DNA from: Fuerstiella sp.
GTDB lineage: Bacteria > Planctomycetota > Planctomycetia > Planctomycetales > Planctomycetaceae
Direction of reading: 5' to 3'
Assembly (NCBI GenBank): GCA_029245955.1
Contig: JAQWOH010000038.1
Coordinates: forward strand, 1 to 64,000
DNA: 64,000 bases
Numbering within the stretch: position 1 is the stretch's first letter; each line of letters begins with the position of its first letter. Under the pieces are notes generated by a model. The model was not told the origin of the DNA and made no database searches. It saw nothing but the letters and a program-made list of their open reading frames with translations. The position numbers and the translations under genes were made by a program. Positions 55,372 through 64,000 of the stretch are shown one piece after another.

Positions 55372-55395
55372 CCCATTGCCTTTTGTGACAATGGG
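55372..55395. repeat. Inverted repeat, possible terminator
   Basis: CCCATTG-ccttttgtga-CAATGGG lies 130 bases past the sulfatase stop codon; no T-run follows, so its role is uncertain. Confidence 0.4.
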
Positions 55396-55517
55396 AACCG
55401 ATCAGTAGACTGCAGCGTTTTCTGCAGGCGTCCCGCGTCCCTGATGCGCGGGGCTCGCAACGCTACACGTTCAGGTCACTTCCGTTCGGTCGGAATCCTA
55501 CAACATCTGGTCACCTC

Positions 55518-56936
55518 ATGTCGTTGCCTATTATTGAACCCAGTGCTTCCCGGCCCACTGTCCCGGAGACGACCGGCCCGAGCAAGGGAAACTACGCCTT
55601 TGTCAGCCTTGGCTGCCCTAAGAATCTGGTGGACAGCGAGAAGATGTTAGGCACGCTGGCGCTGGATGGATATACACTGGTTCCGGACCCAGCGAAGTCT
55701 GATTTTGTTATCGTGAATACGTGCGGCTTCATCGACAGTTCACGGCAGGAATCCAAAGCGGTTATTCAGGAGATGCTGGACTTGAAGCAGAGCGGGCAGA
55801 CAAAGGGGGTGATTGTCGCCGGATGCCTGCCGGAGCGCATGGAAGAAGGTGGGTTGCTGTCGGAAATGCCTGACATCGATCATGTGGTCGGAGTCTTCGG
55901 TCGTGACGAAATCAATCGAGTGGCGGATCGTCTGCTGGGTGGTGTCACGGAACAGAGAGAATTGTTTCGGCCGGCCCCGATCACTGCACTGGATGACAGG
56001 GCACGGCTGAGGATCACGCCGCAGCACTTCGCCTATCTGAAGATCTCAGAAGGCTGCGACCGCACATGCACGTTCTGTTCGATTCCGATGATGCGTGGAA
56101 AACACGTCACGAAGCCGATTGAGATGGTGGTTGAGGAAGCCAGGGAGTTGGCTGCCGACGGGGTTAAAGAACTGATTATTGTGGCTCAGGACACTACATA
56201 CTACGGCCTCGACCTGTACGGAGATGTTCGCCTGGTCGAGCTGTTGCGACAACTGGAACAGGTTGAAGGAATCCAGTGGATTCGACTGATGTATCTTTAC
56301 CCCGTGCACTTCACAGATGCACTGATTGACACTGTGGCAGGCTCGCAGAAAATTCTGCCTTACCTGGACATGCCGTTACAGCACATCAATTCGAAGGTGT
56401 TAAAGCGGATGCAGCGACGAGTTAATTCTGAGCAAACCAGAGAGCTTGTGGGCAAGTTGCGACAACGTGTCCCCAATCTGGTGCTGCGAACGACGTTTAT
56501 CGCTGGGTTTCCCGGCGAAACGGACGAACAGTTCGAAGAACTGCGTGACTTCGTGGTCGACACGCGTTTCGAACGCATGGGCGTGTTCAGCTATTCAGTG
56601 GAACCGGGGACTTCCGCTACAAAACTGGACGGACATCTACCGGACGACATCAGGGACGCCAGGCGGGACGAATTGATGGCCGTCCAGCAGAAGATCGCGT
56701 TTGAACATGCGGAATCTCTGGTGGGCTACGAACTGGATGTACTGATTGACGATCAGTCAGACGACGACGAAAATATCTACATCGGTCGAACTTTCGCCGA
56801 TGCGCCTGAGATCGACAGTAATGTCTACGTTTCTGGTCAGGATCTGGAAGTCGGCAGCATGGTGCCCGTTGAGATTGTGCGACGGGAAGGCTACGATTTG
56901 GTGGGAATCGCGCCCGACTCTGAGATTGTTGAGTAA
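55518..56936 (+). CDS. rimO: Ribosomal protein S12 methylthiotransferase
   Basis: The protein is 472 residues from ATG 55518. Its N-terminal UPF0004 domain opens NYAFVSLGCPKNLVDSEKMLG with three cysteines (SLGCPKN, NTCGFI, AGCLPE) for one cluster. The radical SAM motif is EGCDRTCTFCSIPMMRG (CxxxCxxC). RLMYLYPVHFTDALI and PYLDMPLQHIN follow, and a C-terminal TRAM domain ends the protein. The LGCPKNLVDSE start separates RimO from MiaB. RimO adds a methylthio group to Asp89 of ribosomal protein S12. It precedes pgsA by 70 bases, perhaps in one transcript. Confidence 0.95.
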   Translation: MSLPIIEPSASRPTVPETTGPSKGNYAFVSLGCPKNLVDSEKMLGTLALDGYTLVPDPAKSDFVIVNTCGFIDSSRQESKAVIQEMLDLKQSGQTKGVIVAGCLPERMEEGGLLSEMPDIDHVVGVFGRDEINRVADRLLGGVTEQRELFRPAPITALDDRARLRITPQHFAYLKISEGCDRTCTFCSIPMMRGKHVTKPIEMVVEEARELAADGVKELIIVAQDTTYYGLDLYGDVRLVELLRQLEQVEGIQWIRLMYLYPVHFTDALIDTVAGSQKILPYLDMPLQHINSKVLKRMQRRVNSEQTRELVGKLRQRVPNLVLRTTFIAGFPGETDEQFEELRDFVVDTRFERMGVFSYSVEPGTSATKLDGHLPDDIRDARRDELMAVQQKIAFEHAESLVGYELDVLIDDQSDDDENIYIGRTFADAPEIDSNVYVSGQDLEVGSMVPVEIVRREGYDLVGIAPDSEIVE

Positions 56937-57006
56937 CCCTGCACCGGGGTTGTCGTTGCAGATTCCTTCAACGTTCCCCACGAAATGATAGAACCTTCCC
57001 TGTCAA

Positions 57007-57642
57007 ATGCCGGATTCTGATCAGCCAGCAGCTGCGCCGCAGCCAGCGAGACGACTTGGGCGCGAATCGCTGAATCTCCCCAACCTGATTACCATCAGTC
57101 GTTTTGTGCTGGCGCTGATCCTGTTTGGACTGATCGATGCCGGCGGTTACTGGCTTGCTTCCGCCGGACTGTTCGTCTTTGCCGCGTCGACGGACTGGCT
57201 GGATGGCTATCTGGCTCGCAAGTACGGACAGGTCACGGTGCTTGGCCGGATTCTCGACCCGTTTGTTGACAAAATCATTGTTGGTGGAACTTTCCTGTTC
57301 CTGCTGGAAAAAAATGGTACTGCCGAGTCCGGTGCGGCTGTTCAGTCGGGCGTCACTGCATGGATGGTGATTGTCGTCATTGGTCGCGAAATGTTTGTGT
57401 CCAGTCTGCGAGGTTTTCTTGAGCAGCAGGGCAAGGATTTTTCTGCCAGCTTCAGCGGCAAGGCCAAGATGATGCTGCAGTGCGTTGCCGTTACGGCCAG
57501 CCTGCTTTCCCTGAGTACTCAACTGCAGTGGCCATGGCTGCCGCTGGTTCGTGACGTCCTGCTTTGGGCGGCAGTGGGAGTGACGGTCTGGAGCGGCATG
57601 GTATATATTCGGCGGGCCGTCACGCTGTTGGGCAAAGACTGA
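57007..57642 (+). CDS. pgsA: CDP-diacylglycerol-glycerol-3-phosphate 3-phosphatidyltransferase
   Basis: The protein is 211 residues with several membrane segments. The CDP-alcohol phosphotransferase motif D-x2-D-G-x2-A-R-x8-G-x3-D-x3-D is complete in DWLDGYLARKYGQVTVLGR followed by ILDPFVDK. LNLPNLITISRFVLALILF at the front is the classic PgsA start. The enzyme joins CDP-diacylglycerol and glycerol-3-phosphate in the cytoplasmic membrane, the first step to phosphatidylglycerol. A short proline/alanine-rich leader (residues 1-20) is unusual. It is preceded by rimO; the next gene is a dead AAA ATPase. Confidence 0.93.
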   Translation: MPDSDQPAAAPQPARRLGRESLNLPNLITISRFVLALILFGLIDAGGYWLASAGLFVFAASTDWLDGYLARKYGQVTVLGRILDPFVDKIIVGGTFLFLLEKNGTAESGAAVQSGVTAWMVIVVIGREMFVSSLRGFLEQQGKDFSASFSGKAKMMLQCVAVTASLLSLSTQLQWPWLPLVRDVLLWAAVGVTVWSGMVYIRRAVTLLGKD

Positions 57643-57686
57643 CAGGTCGGGCAGTCACTGTCAGATCAGTCCCCCGAAAATACCGA

Positions 57687-58815
57687 ATGCCCGATGCGAA
57701 GGCACTGGCCGAACAGTCGCTCTGTCGATACGGAACGAATCGTTCGAAATTGAGAGTACTCTGAAGCGCCGGCGCGACATACACGAAGAATTGCGGAATC
57801 CTGTTCTTTTGTGAAACAAGCTCATCAGTCTGCACAGCACCGATGCCCCCGTCAATTTTCAGGCTGTTGTGGAGGTCGGCAAAGCGACAGTCCGGAATGT
57901 GCACCGGATGTTGCCAAGCCAGCTGCCGTTGCGGGCACCGACAAACCGGAACTGGCGCTACAGTACCTGCTGCGTCAGAAACGGCCGACGCTGGCTTGTT
58001 TCATGGACCTGGCTCCGATCAACCGGTCGTGCGACGGCTGATCAAGGACTTCGTCTGCCCGGCAGATGCTTCACGTGAGTGCCTCCTGCTGATGGACGAA
58101 GATACGCTGCATCCTCGGATACAACGCCCGCCTGTGCCCTGGCGTCCGGGCCGCTCAGACAAAGACGAACTGGCTCAATTGGTCAGGAGCACGTATCGCA
58201 AGATCAAACGTGAGGCGACCGCACCCTTGTGGTGCGCTGCAAACAGCCGAACGCGAAGCACTGGTGGTTAATCTCAGAGGCCTGACTCGCAGCGGACTGG
58301 GGTATGCCACTGCTGCGTCTGGATCCGGGCGTGCTGTAGCAGAAGTTCGTAGGGGAAAGCGAAAATCCGTTGCGGCAGGCAATTCAGCAGGCGGAAGCTC
58401 TGACGCTCGGGGTTCTGTGGATCGATGACATAGAAAAGGCGTTCGTGTCAGCCTTCAGCGCGTCTGCCGGTGGGGCCTGTCTCAACGCATGTCTGGTACG
58501 CTGCTGTGCTGGATGCAGGACCATCGGGAACCCATCTTCATGGTAGCGACGGCCAGCGACGTGTCGGCGTTGCCTCCGGAACTGATGCGGGAAGGACGGT
58601 TCAACGAAGTCTTTGTTATCGGTCTGCCCGGCATTGATGCACGTCGACAGGTGTTTTCCATTCACCAGAAGAGAAAAGGCCGCGATCCACCGCAGGTTCG
58701 TGCGGATGAACCTGCTGATACGTCAAAAGATCTGACGGGGGCAGAAATTGAACAGGCCATCTGATCCGGACTGTTTCACGCCTATGCAGTGAATCGCTCT
58801 GTGGTGGCCGATTAG
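57687..58815 (+). pseudogene. Decayed Ycf46-type AAA ATPase gene
   Basis: Pieces of one protein appear in order in different frames. The N-terminal piece is RNESFEIESTLKRRRDIHEELR, then TDKPELALQYLLRQKRPTLACFMDLAP. Next are PVVRRLIKDFV, SDKDELAQLVRSTYRKIKRE, EREALVVNLRGLTRSG and GVLWIDDIEKAF. The last piece is MVATASDVSALPPELMREGRF running to LTGAEIEQAI. This is the Ycf46 layout. There are at least four frameshifts or stops, and the region that should carry the P-loop (GxPGTGKS) is missing. A TGA interrupts EIEQAI before the last residues, which end at 58815. It is clearly dead; the convergent M41-like gene next to it may be functionally orphaned. Confidence 0.85.
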
Positions 58816-58843
58816 CGGCATTGTTGTTCAGAACCGTGACGGA

Positions 58844-59371
58844 TCAAACACTCCACGCCGCCACAATCTCGTGGACGGTTTCACCTTCCAGCACTTCGTG
58901 AGCCAGCAGGTGATCAACAATGGCGCCGATGCCTGCCCAGTGACTTTGCTGCGACAGTGTATGGTGCAGCTGAATCGTCAGACGTTCCAGAAGCTGCAGG
59001 CGTGCCTTCGAAGCTTTGACGAAGTCGGCGGCCCGCCATGCGAGTTGCCAGTCGAGTGACCATTCCGCGACGGTTGCCGGGTGAAAAGGATCGCCCAGAT
59101 GAATCATTTCAGCCACCGGTCCGGCCAGGGCCACCAGTATGGCTTTTTCTGCCAGTTCCTGCGCCTGAAATCCTGAGGTTTCCCACCTGACAACCGTATC
59201 GCCAAAGCGATTCGGCCCGTCGTCGCGATCGGGATCAATTGAAACCGAATCGACTGTGGCACCCAGATAGACGGCTGCGAAAGCGTGCCCGGCCTCATGC
59301 CATGCTGTGATTTCTTCGATGTCAGACACGCCCGCCCGCTGTCCTTCCAGGTGATGATAATCAGTCGCCAC
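58844..59371 (-). CDS. Stand-alone M41-type (FtsH-like) zinc peptidase domain
   Basis: The protein is 175 residues with no AAA domain and no membrane segment. The zinc motif HEAGH (25-29) follows ITAW, and AGPVAEMIHLGDP resembles the AGRxAE segment of FtsH; the downstream third ligand region is less clear but DWQLAWRA could supply it. FtsH normally fuses this domain to an AAA ATPase. Here it is separate, next to a decayed AAA gene on the other strand, and five bases downstream of ppk2 on the same strand, so ppk2 and this gene form an operon. It may work with another ATPase or be a decaying remnant. Confidence 0.75.
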   Translation of the reverse strand: MATDYHHLEGQRAGVSDIEEITAWHEAGHAFAAVYLGATVDSVSIDPDRDDGPNRFGDTVVRWETSGFQAQELAEKAILVALAGPVAEMIHLGDPFHPATVAEWSLDWQLAWRAADFVKASKARLQLLERLTIQLHHTLSQQSHWAGIGAIVDHLLAHEVLEGETVHEIVAAWSV

Positions 59372-59376
59372 GAACT

Positions 59377-60177
59377 TCAGTCGATTTCCACACCGCTGAG
59401 ATCGTCTGCTTCCGGGTACCGCGGATTCATGTTCTTAAGCGTGGCCACCATGACACGCATGATGGCCAGATTTCGATACCATTTCTGGTCGCCAGGGATC
59501 AGGTACCACGGCGCGTGTTCAGTGGTGCAGTTATTGAGCATGTCCTCGAATGCATGCTGGTAATCATTCCATTGGGCACGTTTGTGTAGGTCGTCCTGAT
59601 CGAACTTCCAGTGCTTGTCGGGTTCATCAAGTCGATCCTGAAACCTCTCTTTTTGTTCCTTCTTTGAAATGTGCAGGAAAAACTTCAGCACCGTGGTACC
59701 CGTGTCAACCAGGTGTTTCTCGAAGTTGTTAATCGTCTCGTATCGCGGACGCCAGATGTCTTCCGGCAAGATGCTATCCACGCGAACGACCAGCACATCT
59801 TCATAATGGGATCGATTGAAGACTCCGATCATGCCGCGGCCCGGGACGGCCTGATGGATTCTCCAGAGGAAATCATGGGCCAGCTCTTCGGACGACGGCT
59901 TCTTGAAGGACGTAACTCGTACTCCCTGCGGGTTCACGCCTTTGAACGTGTGTCGGATCGTTCCGTCTTTTCCTCCGGCATCCATGGCCTGCAACACGAC
60001 CAGCAGCTTCTGCCTGCCCTCGGCGTACAGCGCTGTCTGCAGATGAATCAGCTCGTTGCGTAATTCAACAAACTCCGTCTCCGCAGCGTCTCGGTTGTCG
60101 TGAAAATCTTTCCCTCGAGTACTTGCGTTGGCGAGTACGATCTGGGTTTCCGGTGTCAGGCAATGAACTGCAGGCAT
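59377..60177 (-). CDS. ppk2: Polyphosphate kinase 2 family protein
   Basis: The protein is 266 residues. The Walker A-like motif MDAGGKDGT (65-73), the Walker B-like FNRSHYEDVLVVRV with the lid arginines, and FFLHISKKEQKERFQDRLDEPDKHWKF mark the PPK2 family. It uses polyphosphate to phosphorylate nucleotides; the subclass (AMP or ADP) cannot be fixed by eye. It starts the small operon with the M41-type peptidase gene, only five bases apart. Confidence 0.92.
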   Translation of the reverse strand: MPAVHCLTPETQIVLANASTRGKDFHDNRDAAETEFVELRNELIHLQTALYAEGRQKLLVVLQAMDAGGKDGTIRHTFKGVNPQGVRVTSFKKPSSEELAHDFLWRIHQAVPGRGMIGVFNRSHYEDVLVVRVDSILPEDIWRPRYETINNFEKHLVDTGTTVLKFFLHISKKEQKERFQDRLDEPDKHWKFDQDDLHKRAQWNDYQHAFEDMLNNCTTEHAPWYLIPGDQKWYRNLAIMRVMVATLKNMNPRYPEADDLSGVEID

Positions 60178-60528
60178 TTTGGCACTTTTTGAGGTGGGCT
60201 GGGAAGAATGTCGTGGGCTGACAGAGCAACAGGACGACCGAATGGGGCAAAACGAGATTCAGAGGCCAAACGACGTTATGGGGCTAAGTTATCAACCTGG
60301 CTCGGACATCCCAACAATCAGCCCCGAGCAATCGGAAAGACCACGACGAAGTCTGAACGAATCACTGACCGATATTCAGCGTATGCGCTGCGTTCGGATG
60401 CAAGTAGACCGCGCAACGTTATAATTGTCCGTTCATGCCCGCAAGTTCCACCCTGAACGGGCGTCACTATCGACCGTCCGCCATCTTCGCACAGTGTCGG
60501 CCGTTTGTTCCTCAACCGGATATCCGCA
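60178..60528. other. Interval upstream of ppk2
   Basis: No gene seen. It separates the divergent ppk2 and rhodanese genes and should carry both promoters. Confidence 0.35.
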
Positions 60529-60900
60529 ATGGTAAAGAATCACTCTCAGCGGTTTCTCGATATCGTGAATTCTGCACGCCCACAAATCAGAGAATGCAAT
60601 GTTCAGGACGTGGTCGACCGACGTGCTGGCGGTGAGCCATTTCACCTGGTTGATGTTCGAGAGGAGAGTGAATTCTCCGCCGCCCATATCCCTGATGCGA
60701 CACATCTCGGTAAGGGTGTCATTGAACGAGACATCGAATCGGCAATTTCTGACACAGATGCACCGATTGTTCTGTACTGTGGCGGTGGGTTCCGCTCTGC
60801 CCTGGCTGCCCTGAACCTGCAGCAGATGGGGTACACAAGTGTTGTATCCATGGACGGTGGATTCAGCGGCTGGAAAGCGGCTGGCCAGCCAGTCGTATAG
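60529..60900 (+). CDS. Rhodanese-domain protein
   Basis: The protein is 123 residues from ATG 60529; an in-frame TTG at 60505 is possible. A single rhodanese domain shows FHLVDVREESEFSAAHIPDATHL and the active-site loop CGGGFRS (84-90), with the catalytic cysteine and the Arg-Ser end typical of sulfurtransferases. MDGGFSGWKAAG closes the domain. No signal peptide, so it acts in the cytoplasm, probably as sulfur carrier or sulfurtransferase. The aminotransferase gene follows 77 bases downstream on the same strand. Confidence 0.9.
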   Translation: MVKNHSQRFLDIVNSARPQIRECNVQDVVDRRAGGEPFHLVDVREESEFSAAHIPDATHLGKGVIERDIESAISDTDAPIVLYCGGGFRSALAALNLQQMGYTSVVSMDGGFSGWKAAGQPVV

Positions 60901-60977
60901 TTCGACGTCGATTCATCATCATCTTTCATTCGGTACCAGCCCCCCACATCAATCTCTGCTCAATCGAAAGCTCCTTC

Positions 60978-62384
60978 ATGAGTCAGCTTCAGGATTCCTA
61001 CGTTATCGCATTCGATGGCGAGGATGCGTCCAACAAAGTTCGCCGGATGGTCGGTAACACGCAGCCGCATTCGTTGCGGACGTTTACTCCCAGTCAGGCG
61101 GTGCTGTCAACTTCCGCCGGTGTTTTTCACTGGACACCGGAAGGCCGCCGACTGTACGACTATTCGTCCGGAGTTCTTGTCGCGAATCTGGGGCACAACC
61201 CTGTCCGCTGGATGAAACGTTTTCAGCAGTATCTCGGCTGGTCGGCCGATAAGCTGACGGGCCCCGACAATGGTTTTTTTCAGGCCGTTTCGCTGACCGC
61301 TTACAACGCCCTGACCGATCTGGAAGCACAGGCCGGCCGACGTCTGGTTGCCAGTTTGCAGGCCAGCCCGGGGGGCAGTCGACTGGAAACAGTCATGTGG
61401 TCGGCGTCCGGTTCGGAAGCCGTGCAGAAAGCTCTTTGGGCCTGCATGCGTCGCGATCCGTCACGACCGGGCGTCTTGGCCACACGTAATGGTTTTCACG
61501 GCAAGAAGGGACTTTCCGGTGCGGTGACCGGAAGTGAAACCGACACGGAACGTGACCCGAGAATTCGTTTTATTAGTTTTCCCTGCGACGAGTGTTCTGA
61601 TCTTGACGAACCGATCAAAACCTTTGATGCATCTGTTTATCGTGCGGAACTGGAACAGGTGCTGCAGTCTGCTGAACATCCGATTGGCAGTCTGATTACT
61701 GAGCCCTACCTTGGCGGTGGCGGAAGTTATCATCCTCCGAAGGAATATCTTGCACTGCTGCAGGACTTCTGTCGTGAATACGACATTCTGTTCATTCTGG
61801 ACGAAGTTCAGGCCAACTTCGGACGTACTGGCTGTATGTATGCGTTCGAAGCCTACGACATCGAACCGGACTTTGTGTGCCTGGGCAAAGGCCTGGGCAA
61901 CGGCATTCCCGTGAGTGCAGCTGTCGGTCGGCGTGATATCTGCGAACTGATGGGGTACGGCGAAACGTCGGATACCTGGAGCGCCAATCCGACATCCAGT
62001 GCGGCGGTTCTCGCGACTCTGGATGAATTTGAAACCACAGACATCATCGACCGTACCCGGCACCTGAACACAATATTCGTGGATGGCCTGCGTCAACTGA
62101 AGCAGACGGGGGTCATCGTTAATGTCCGTGGCGAGGGTATGGTGTTTGGCATCGAATGCGGACGGGTTGGTTCGACTGCTCCGAATGACGTTGCTAACGC
62201 GGTTGTGGAGCGATGCTATCGGGGCAACGACCAAAATAACGGGATTCATCTGCTTGGTCCGCTTGCCGGCTGCGTCATTCGAGTTGCACCGCCAATGTGC
62301 ATGACTGATGCCGAGGCCACCGAGTCGCTGCGCCTGCTGCAGCAATTCGTGACCGAAGTCGGGCAGGACTTGAATGACGCGTGA
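60978..62384 (+). CDS. Class III aminotransferase
   Basis: The protein is 468 residues. Class III (ornithine/omega aminotransferase) features are clear: YDYSSGVLVANLGHNP, SASGSEAVQKALW (cofactor phosphate site), GFHGKKGLSG, EPYLGGGGSYHPP, FILDEVQANFGRTG (Asp contacting the PLP ring) and CLGKGLGNGIPVSAAVG (PLP lysine). The C-terminal domain has GEGMVFGIECG and APPMCMT. The substrate cannot be told from sequence; relatives act on 4-aminobutyrate, ornithine or diaminobutyrate. An unusual long stretch PCDECSDLDEP (about 209-219) sits where other members have simpler loops. Confidence 0.9.
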   Translation: MSQLQDSYVIAFDGEDASNKVRRMVGNTQPHSLRTFTPSQAVLSTSAGVFHWTPEGRRLYDYSSGVLVANLGHNPVRWMKRFQQYLGWSADKLTGPDNGFFQAVSLTAYNALTDLEAQAGRRLVASLQASPGGSRLETVMWSASGSEAVQKALWACMRRDPSRPGVLATRNGFHGKKGLSGAVTGSETDTERDPRIRFISFPCDECSDLDEPIKTFDASVYRAELEQVLQSAEHPIGSLITEPYLGGGGSYHPPKEYLALLQDFCREYDILFILDEVQANFGRTGCMYAFEAYDIEPDFVCLGKGLGNGIPVSAAVGRRDICELMGYGETSDTWSANPTSSAAVLATLDEFETTDIIDRTRHLNTIFVDGLRQLKQTGVIVNVRGEGMVFGIECGRVGSTAPNDVANAVVERCYRGNDQNNGIHLLGPLAGCVIRVAPPMCMTDAEATESLRLLQQFVTEVGQDLNDA

Positions 62385-62861
62385 ATGAATAGTTTACTGG
62401 GAGACAGAAAACCTGTCCGGAAGGCACGAACGGCGTTGCACCGCGCGTCGCAAGGCGCGAATGTCACGACTGATTGTTTTCTGTCGCTGCGTGAAGTTTC
62501 CGCTTTGACAGGACCGCGGTTCGGTGGATGTCGTGAATAAGTGATGTATCCCGCAACTGCTGCTCTGGCGGGCTTTCGCGGACGCCGTCATACCGTTCGT
62601 GTGGAAATCATCAACAACTCCGTGGAAATGGCGTGTTCTCTCTAACGATTCTGTCGTCGGCTGTGTAGTCTGCCCGCCTGATGGGTATTCAGCCGGGCGT
62701 GCACAGAAGGGCTGATTTTCCGGCAGCGTATGGCTGTTTCGGTACGCGGCGTGTGGTCAGGTAATCGAGCTGCGATGACTACCATCTGAGTCCGAGATTT
62801 TGAGCGTCAGCTCGCATCTTCCGAGGCAACGGCCTCCTTTTCAGAACGAGGTTTCAGCATC
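62385..62861. other. Interval upstream of der
   Basis: No gene, repeat or RNA that I can recognise. The last 100 bases should hold the der promoter. Confidence 0.35.
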
Positions 62862-64000
62862 ATGGGTATTCCCAAAGTGGCGATTGTCGGTCGTCCCAAC
62901 GTGGGGAAGAGCTCGCTGCTGAACTGGATGGCGGGCAAACTGCTTTCGGTCGTGGATCCCACGGCAGGTGTCACGCGTGACCGGGTGACGTGGATGATGC
63001 ACGAAAAGGACCGGTATTTCGAACTCGTCGACACCGGTGGCATTGGTATCGTCGATAGTGACGACCTGTCGGATGACATTGAGCGGCAGATCGACGTCGG
63101 GCTGGCGGAGTGCGATCTGTTGTTATTTGTGGTCGATGCGAAGGCCGGTATTACTCCGCTGGATCAGGAAGTCGCTGAACGACTGCGGCGAATCGATAAG
63201 CCGATGCTGATGGTCGTCAACAAGTGTGACTCGTCACGACTGGACGTCGAGGCCGGCGGTTTCCTGCGGTTGGCCAACCTGCCCCAGGTTGTCACCAGCG
63301 TGAAGGGCAATCGAAATCGTGCTGACTTGTTGAAGACAATTGCAGAGCATCTTCCAGAAGCCTGTGACGATGAGAACGACGAAGGAGAGAATCTGTTCGA
63401 ACCGCCGGAAATGCGTCTGGCTATTGTGGGGCGGCGTAACGTCGGCAAAAGCACATTCATTAATCAGCTGGCCGAATCAGAGCGGGTAATCGTCAGCGAG
63501 ATTGCGGGAACAACTCGCGACAGTATCGACATTCGTTTTGACGTTGACGGTCGAACTTTTGTCGCTATTGACACGCCAGGCGTTCGTAAACGCAAAAGTC
63601 TGGAGAACAGCATTGAGTTCTATGGTCTGGTTCGAGCCCAGAAAAGCATTCGCCGGGCCGACGTGGTCCTGATGTTCTTTGACGCCACAGAAACTGTTTC
63701 TCGTGTTGACAAACAGCTGGTTGAAGAAATCTCGAAACACCACAAACCCTGTGTGTTCGTTGTCAATAAGTGGGACCTCGCACAGGAAGAGGATATGACG
63801 ATTGAACGATGGGGCGAATATCTGGTCAGTTCGTTTGCATCCATGCGTCATGTGCCCATTGCCGTCCTGACCGCGAAGGACGGCCGCAACATTCGGCAAC
63901 TGATCAACCTCACACAAAGCGTCTACAAGCAGGCTCAGACCAGAATGAGCACGGGTCGGCTGAATCGGGCGGTAAAGGTGGCTGTAGAAAAGAACCCGCC
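62862..64000 (+). CDS. der: Ribosome-biogenesis GTPase Der (EngA), cut by the window end
   Basis: From ATG 62862, 379 residues are visible before the window ends. Two tandem G domains show the EngA design. The first has IVGRPNVGKSSL, DPTAGVTRDR, DTGG and NKCD. The second has IVGRRNVGKSTF, IAGTTRDS, DTPG and NKWD. Between them is the short acidic linker EACDDENDEGE. The KH-like C-terminal domain has just begun (RLNRAVKVAVEKNPP). Der helps mature the 50S subunit. The first arginine of the second P-loop (RRN rather than RPN) is a small oddity. Only the C-terminus is missing because of the window edge. Confidence 0.95.
   Translation, partial: MGIPKVAIVGRPNVGKSSLLNWMAGKLLSVVDPTAGVTRDRVTWMMHEKDRYFELVDTGGIGIVDSDDLSDDIERQIDVGLAECDLLLFVVDAKAGITPLDQEVAERLRRIDKPMLMVVNKCDSSRLDVEAGGFLRLANLPQVVTSVKGNRNRADLLKTIAEHLPEACDDENDEGENLFEPPEMRLAIVGRRNVGKSTFINQLAESERVIVSEIAGTTRDSIDIRFDVDGRTFVAIDTPGVRKRKSLENSIEFYGLVRAQKSIRRADVVLMFFDATETVSRVDKQLVEEISKHHKPCVFVVNKWDLAQEEDMTIERWGEYLVSSFASMRHVPIAVLTAKDGRNIRQLINLTQSVYKQAQTRMSTGRLNRAVKVAVEKNP

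Noticed and set aside
61461-62345. 294-residue minus-strand frame opposite the aminotransferase
   Set aside because: Antisense shadow of a well-matched class III aminotransferase.

Overview
The window is bacterial chromosome and reads as a planctomycete, most likely order Planctomycetales. No rRNA or other taxonomic marker is present, so this is inferred from gene content: sulfatases, very large exported PQQ-type beta-propellers, a DUF1080 protein, a neutral-ceramidase-like secreted protein, a CE15-type esterase, MoxR/DUF58, LL-diaminopimelate aminotransferase, LpxB, and many exported proteins known mainly as planctomycete hypotheticals. Genes are loosely packed on both strands in short operons, with frequent GTG/TTG starts supported by ribosome-binding sites.

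Layout. 1-7.5 kb: a tRNA-Pro(GGG), then a tightly coupled pair made of an M48-like zinc peptidase and a 1722-residue protein (kinase-like C-lobe, DUF4011, SF1 helicase, C-terminal nuclease-like domain). This pair is the best candidate for a defence-type system. 7.8-10.8 kb: an exported PQQ propeller with an embedded methyltransferase-like Rossmann domain; a paralogue with an eroded motif I lies at 33.8-37.7 kb. 10.8-17 kb: a decayed membrane-protein gene, a CE15-type esterase, a thermonuclease, a small membrane-protein remnant, LpxB, and a ceramidase-like protein whose start lies in a 9-bp tandem repeat. 17-28.5 kb: an esterase-like protein lacking its nucleophile, a peptidoglycan amidase, a BshC-like protein, a DUF58-MoxR operon, an exported DUF3352-like protein, LhgO, a receiver domain lacking its Asp, and a PQQ propeller. 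28.5-33.4 kb: ECF sigma and LamG remnants, then a MacB/FtsX-type ABC operon with a membrane-anchored accessory protein.

38-47 kb: a TIGR03546/TIGR03545 pair, a DUF1080 protein, DapL, a repeat-tailed lipoprotein and a sulfatase. 47-57.7 kb: a thioredoxin-like exported protein, a YVTN propeller/di-haem cytochrome, a TPR-redoxin protein, TrpA, a second sulfatase with an atypical active-site motif, RimO and PgsA. 57.7-64 kb: a decayed Ycf46-type AAA ATPase, a stand-alone M41-type peptidase followed by PPK2, a rhodanese, a class III aminotransferase, and the start of der, cut by the window end.

Themes. The sulfatases, CE15 esterase and DUF1080 protein fit breakdown of sulfated or plant/algal polysaccharide. 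Several genes here are decaying (about 11 kb, 13.9 kb, 29 kb, 58 kb). Several proteins have lost key catalytic residues, which points to binding or regulatory roles or to early decay. No CRISPR array, transposase or integrase was seen.
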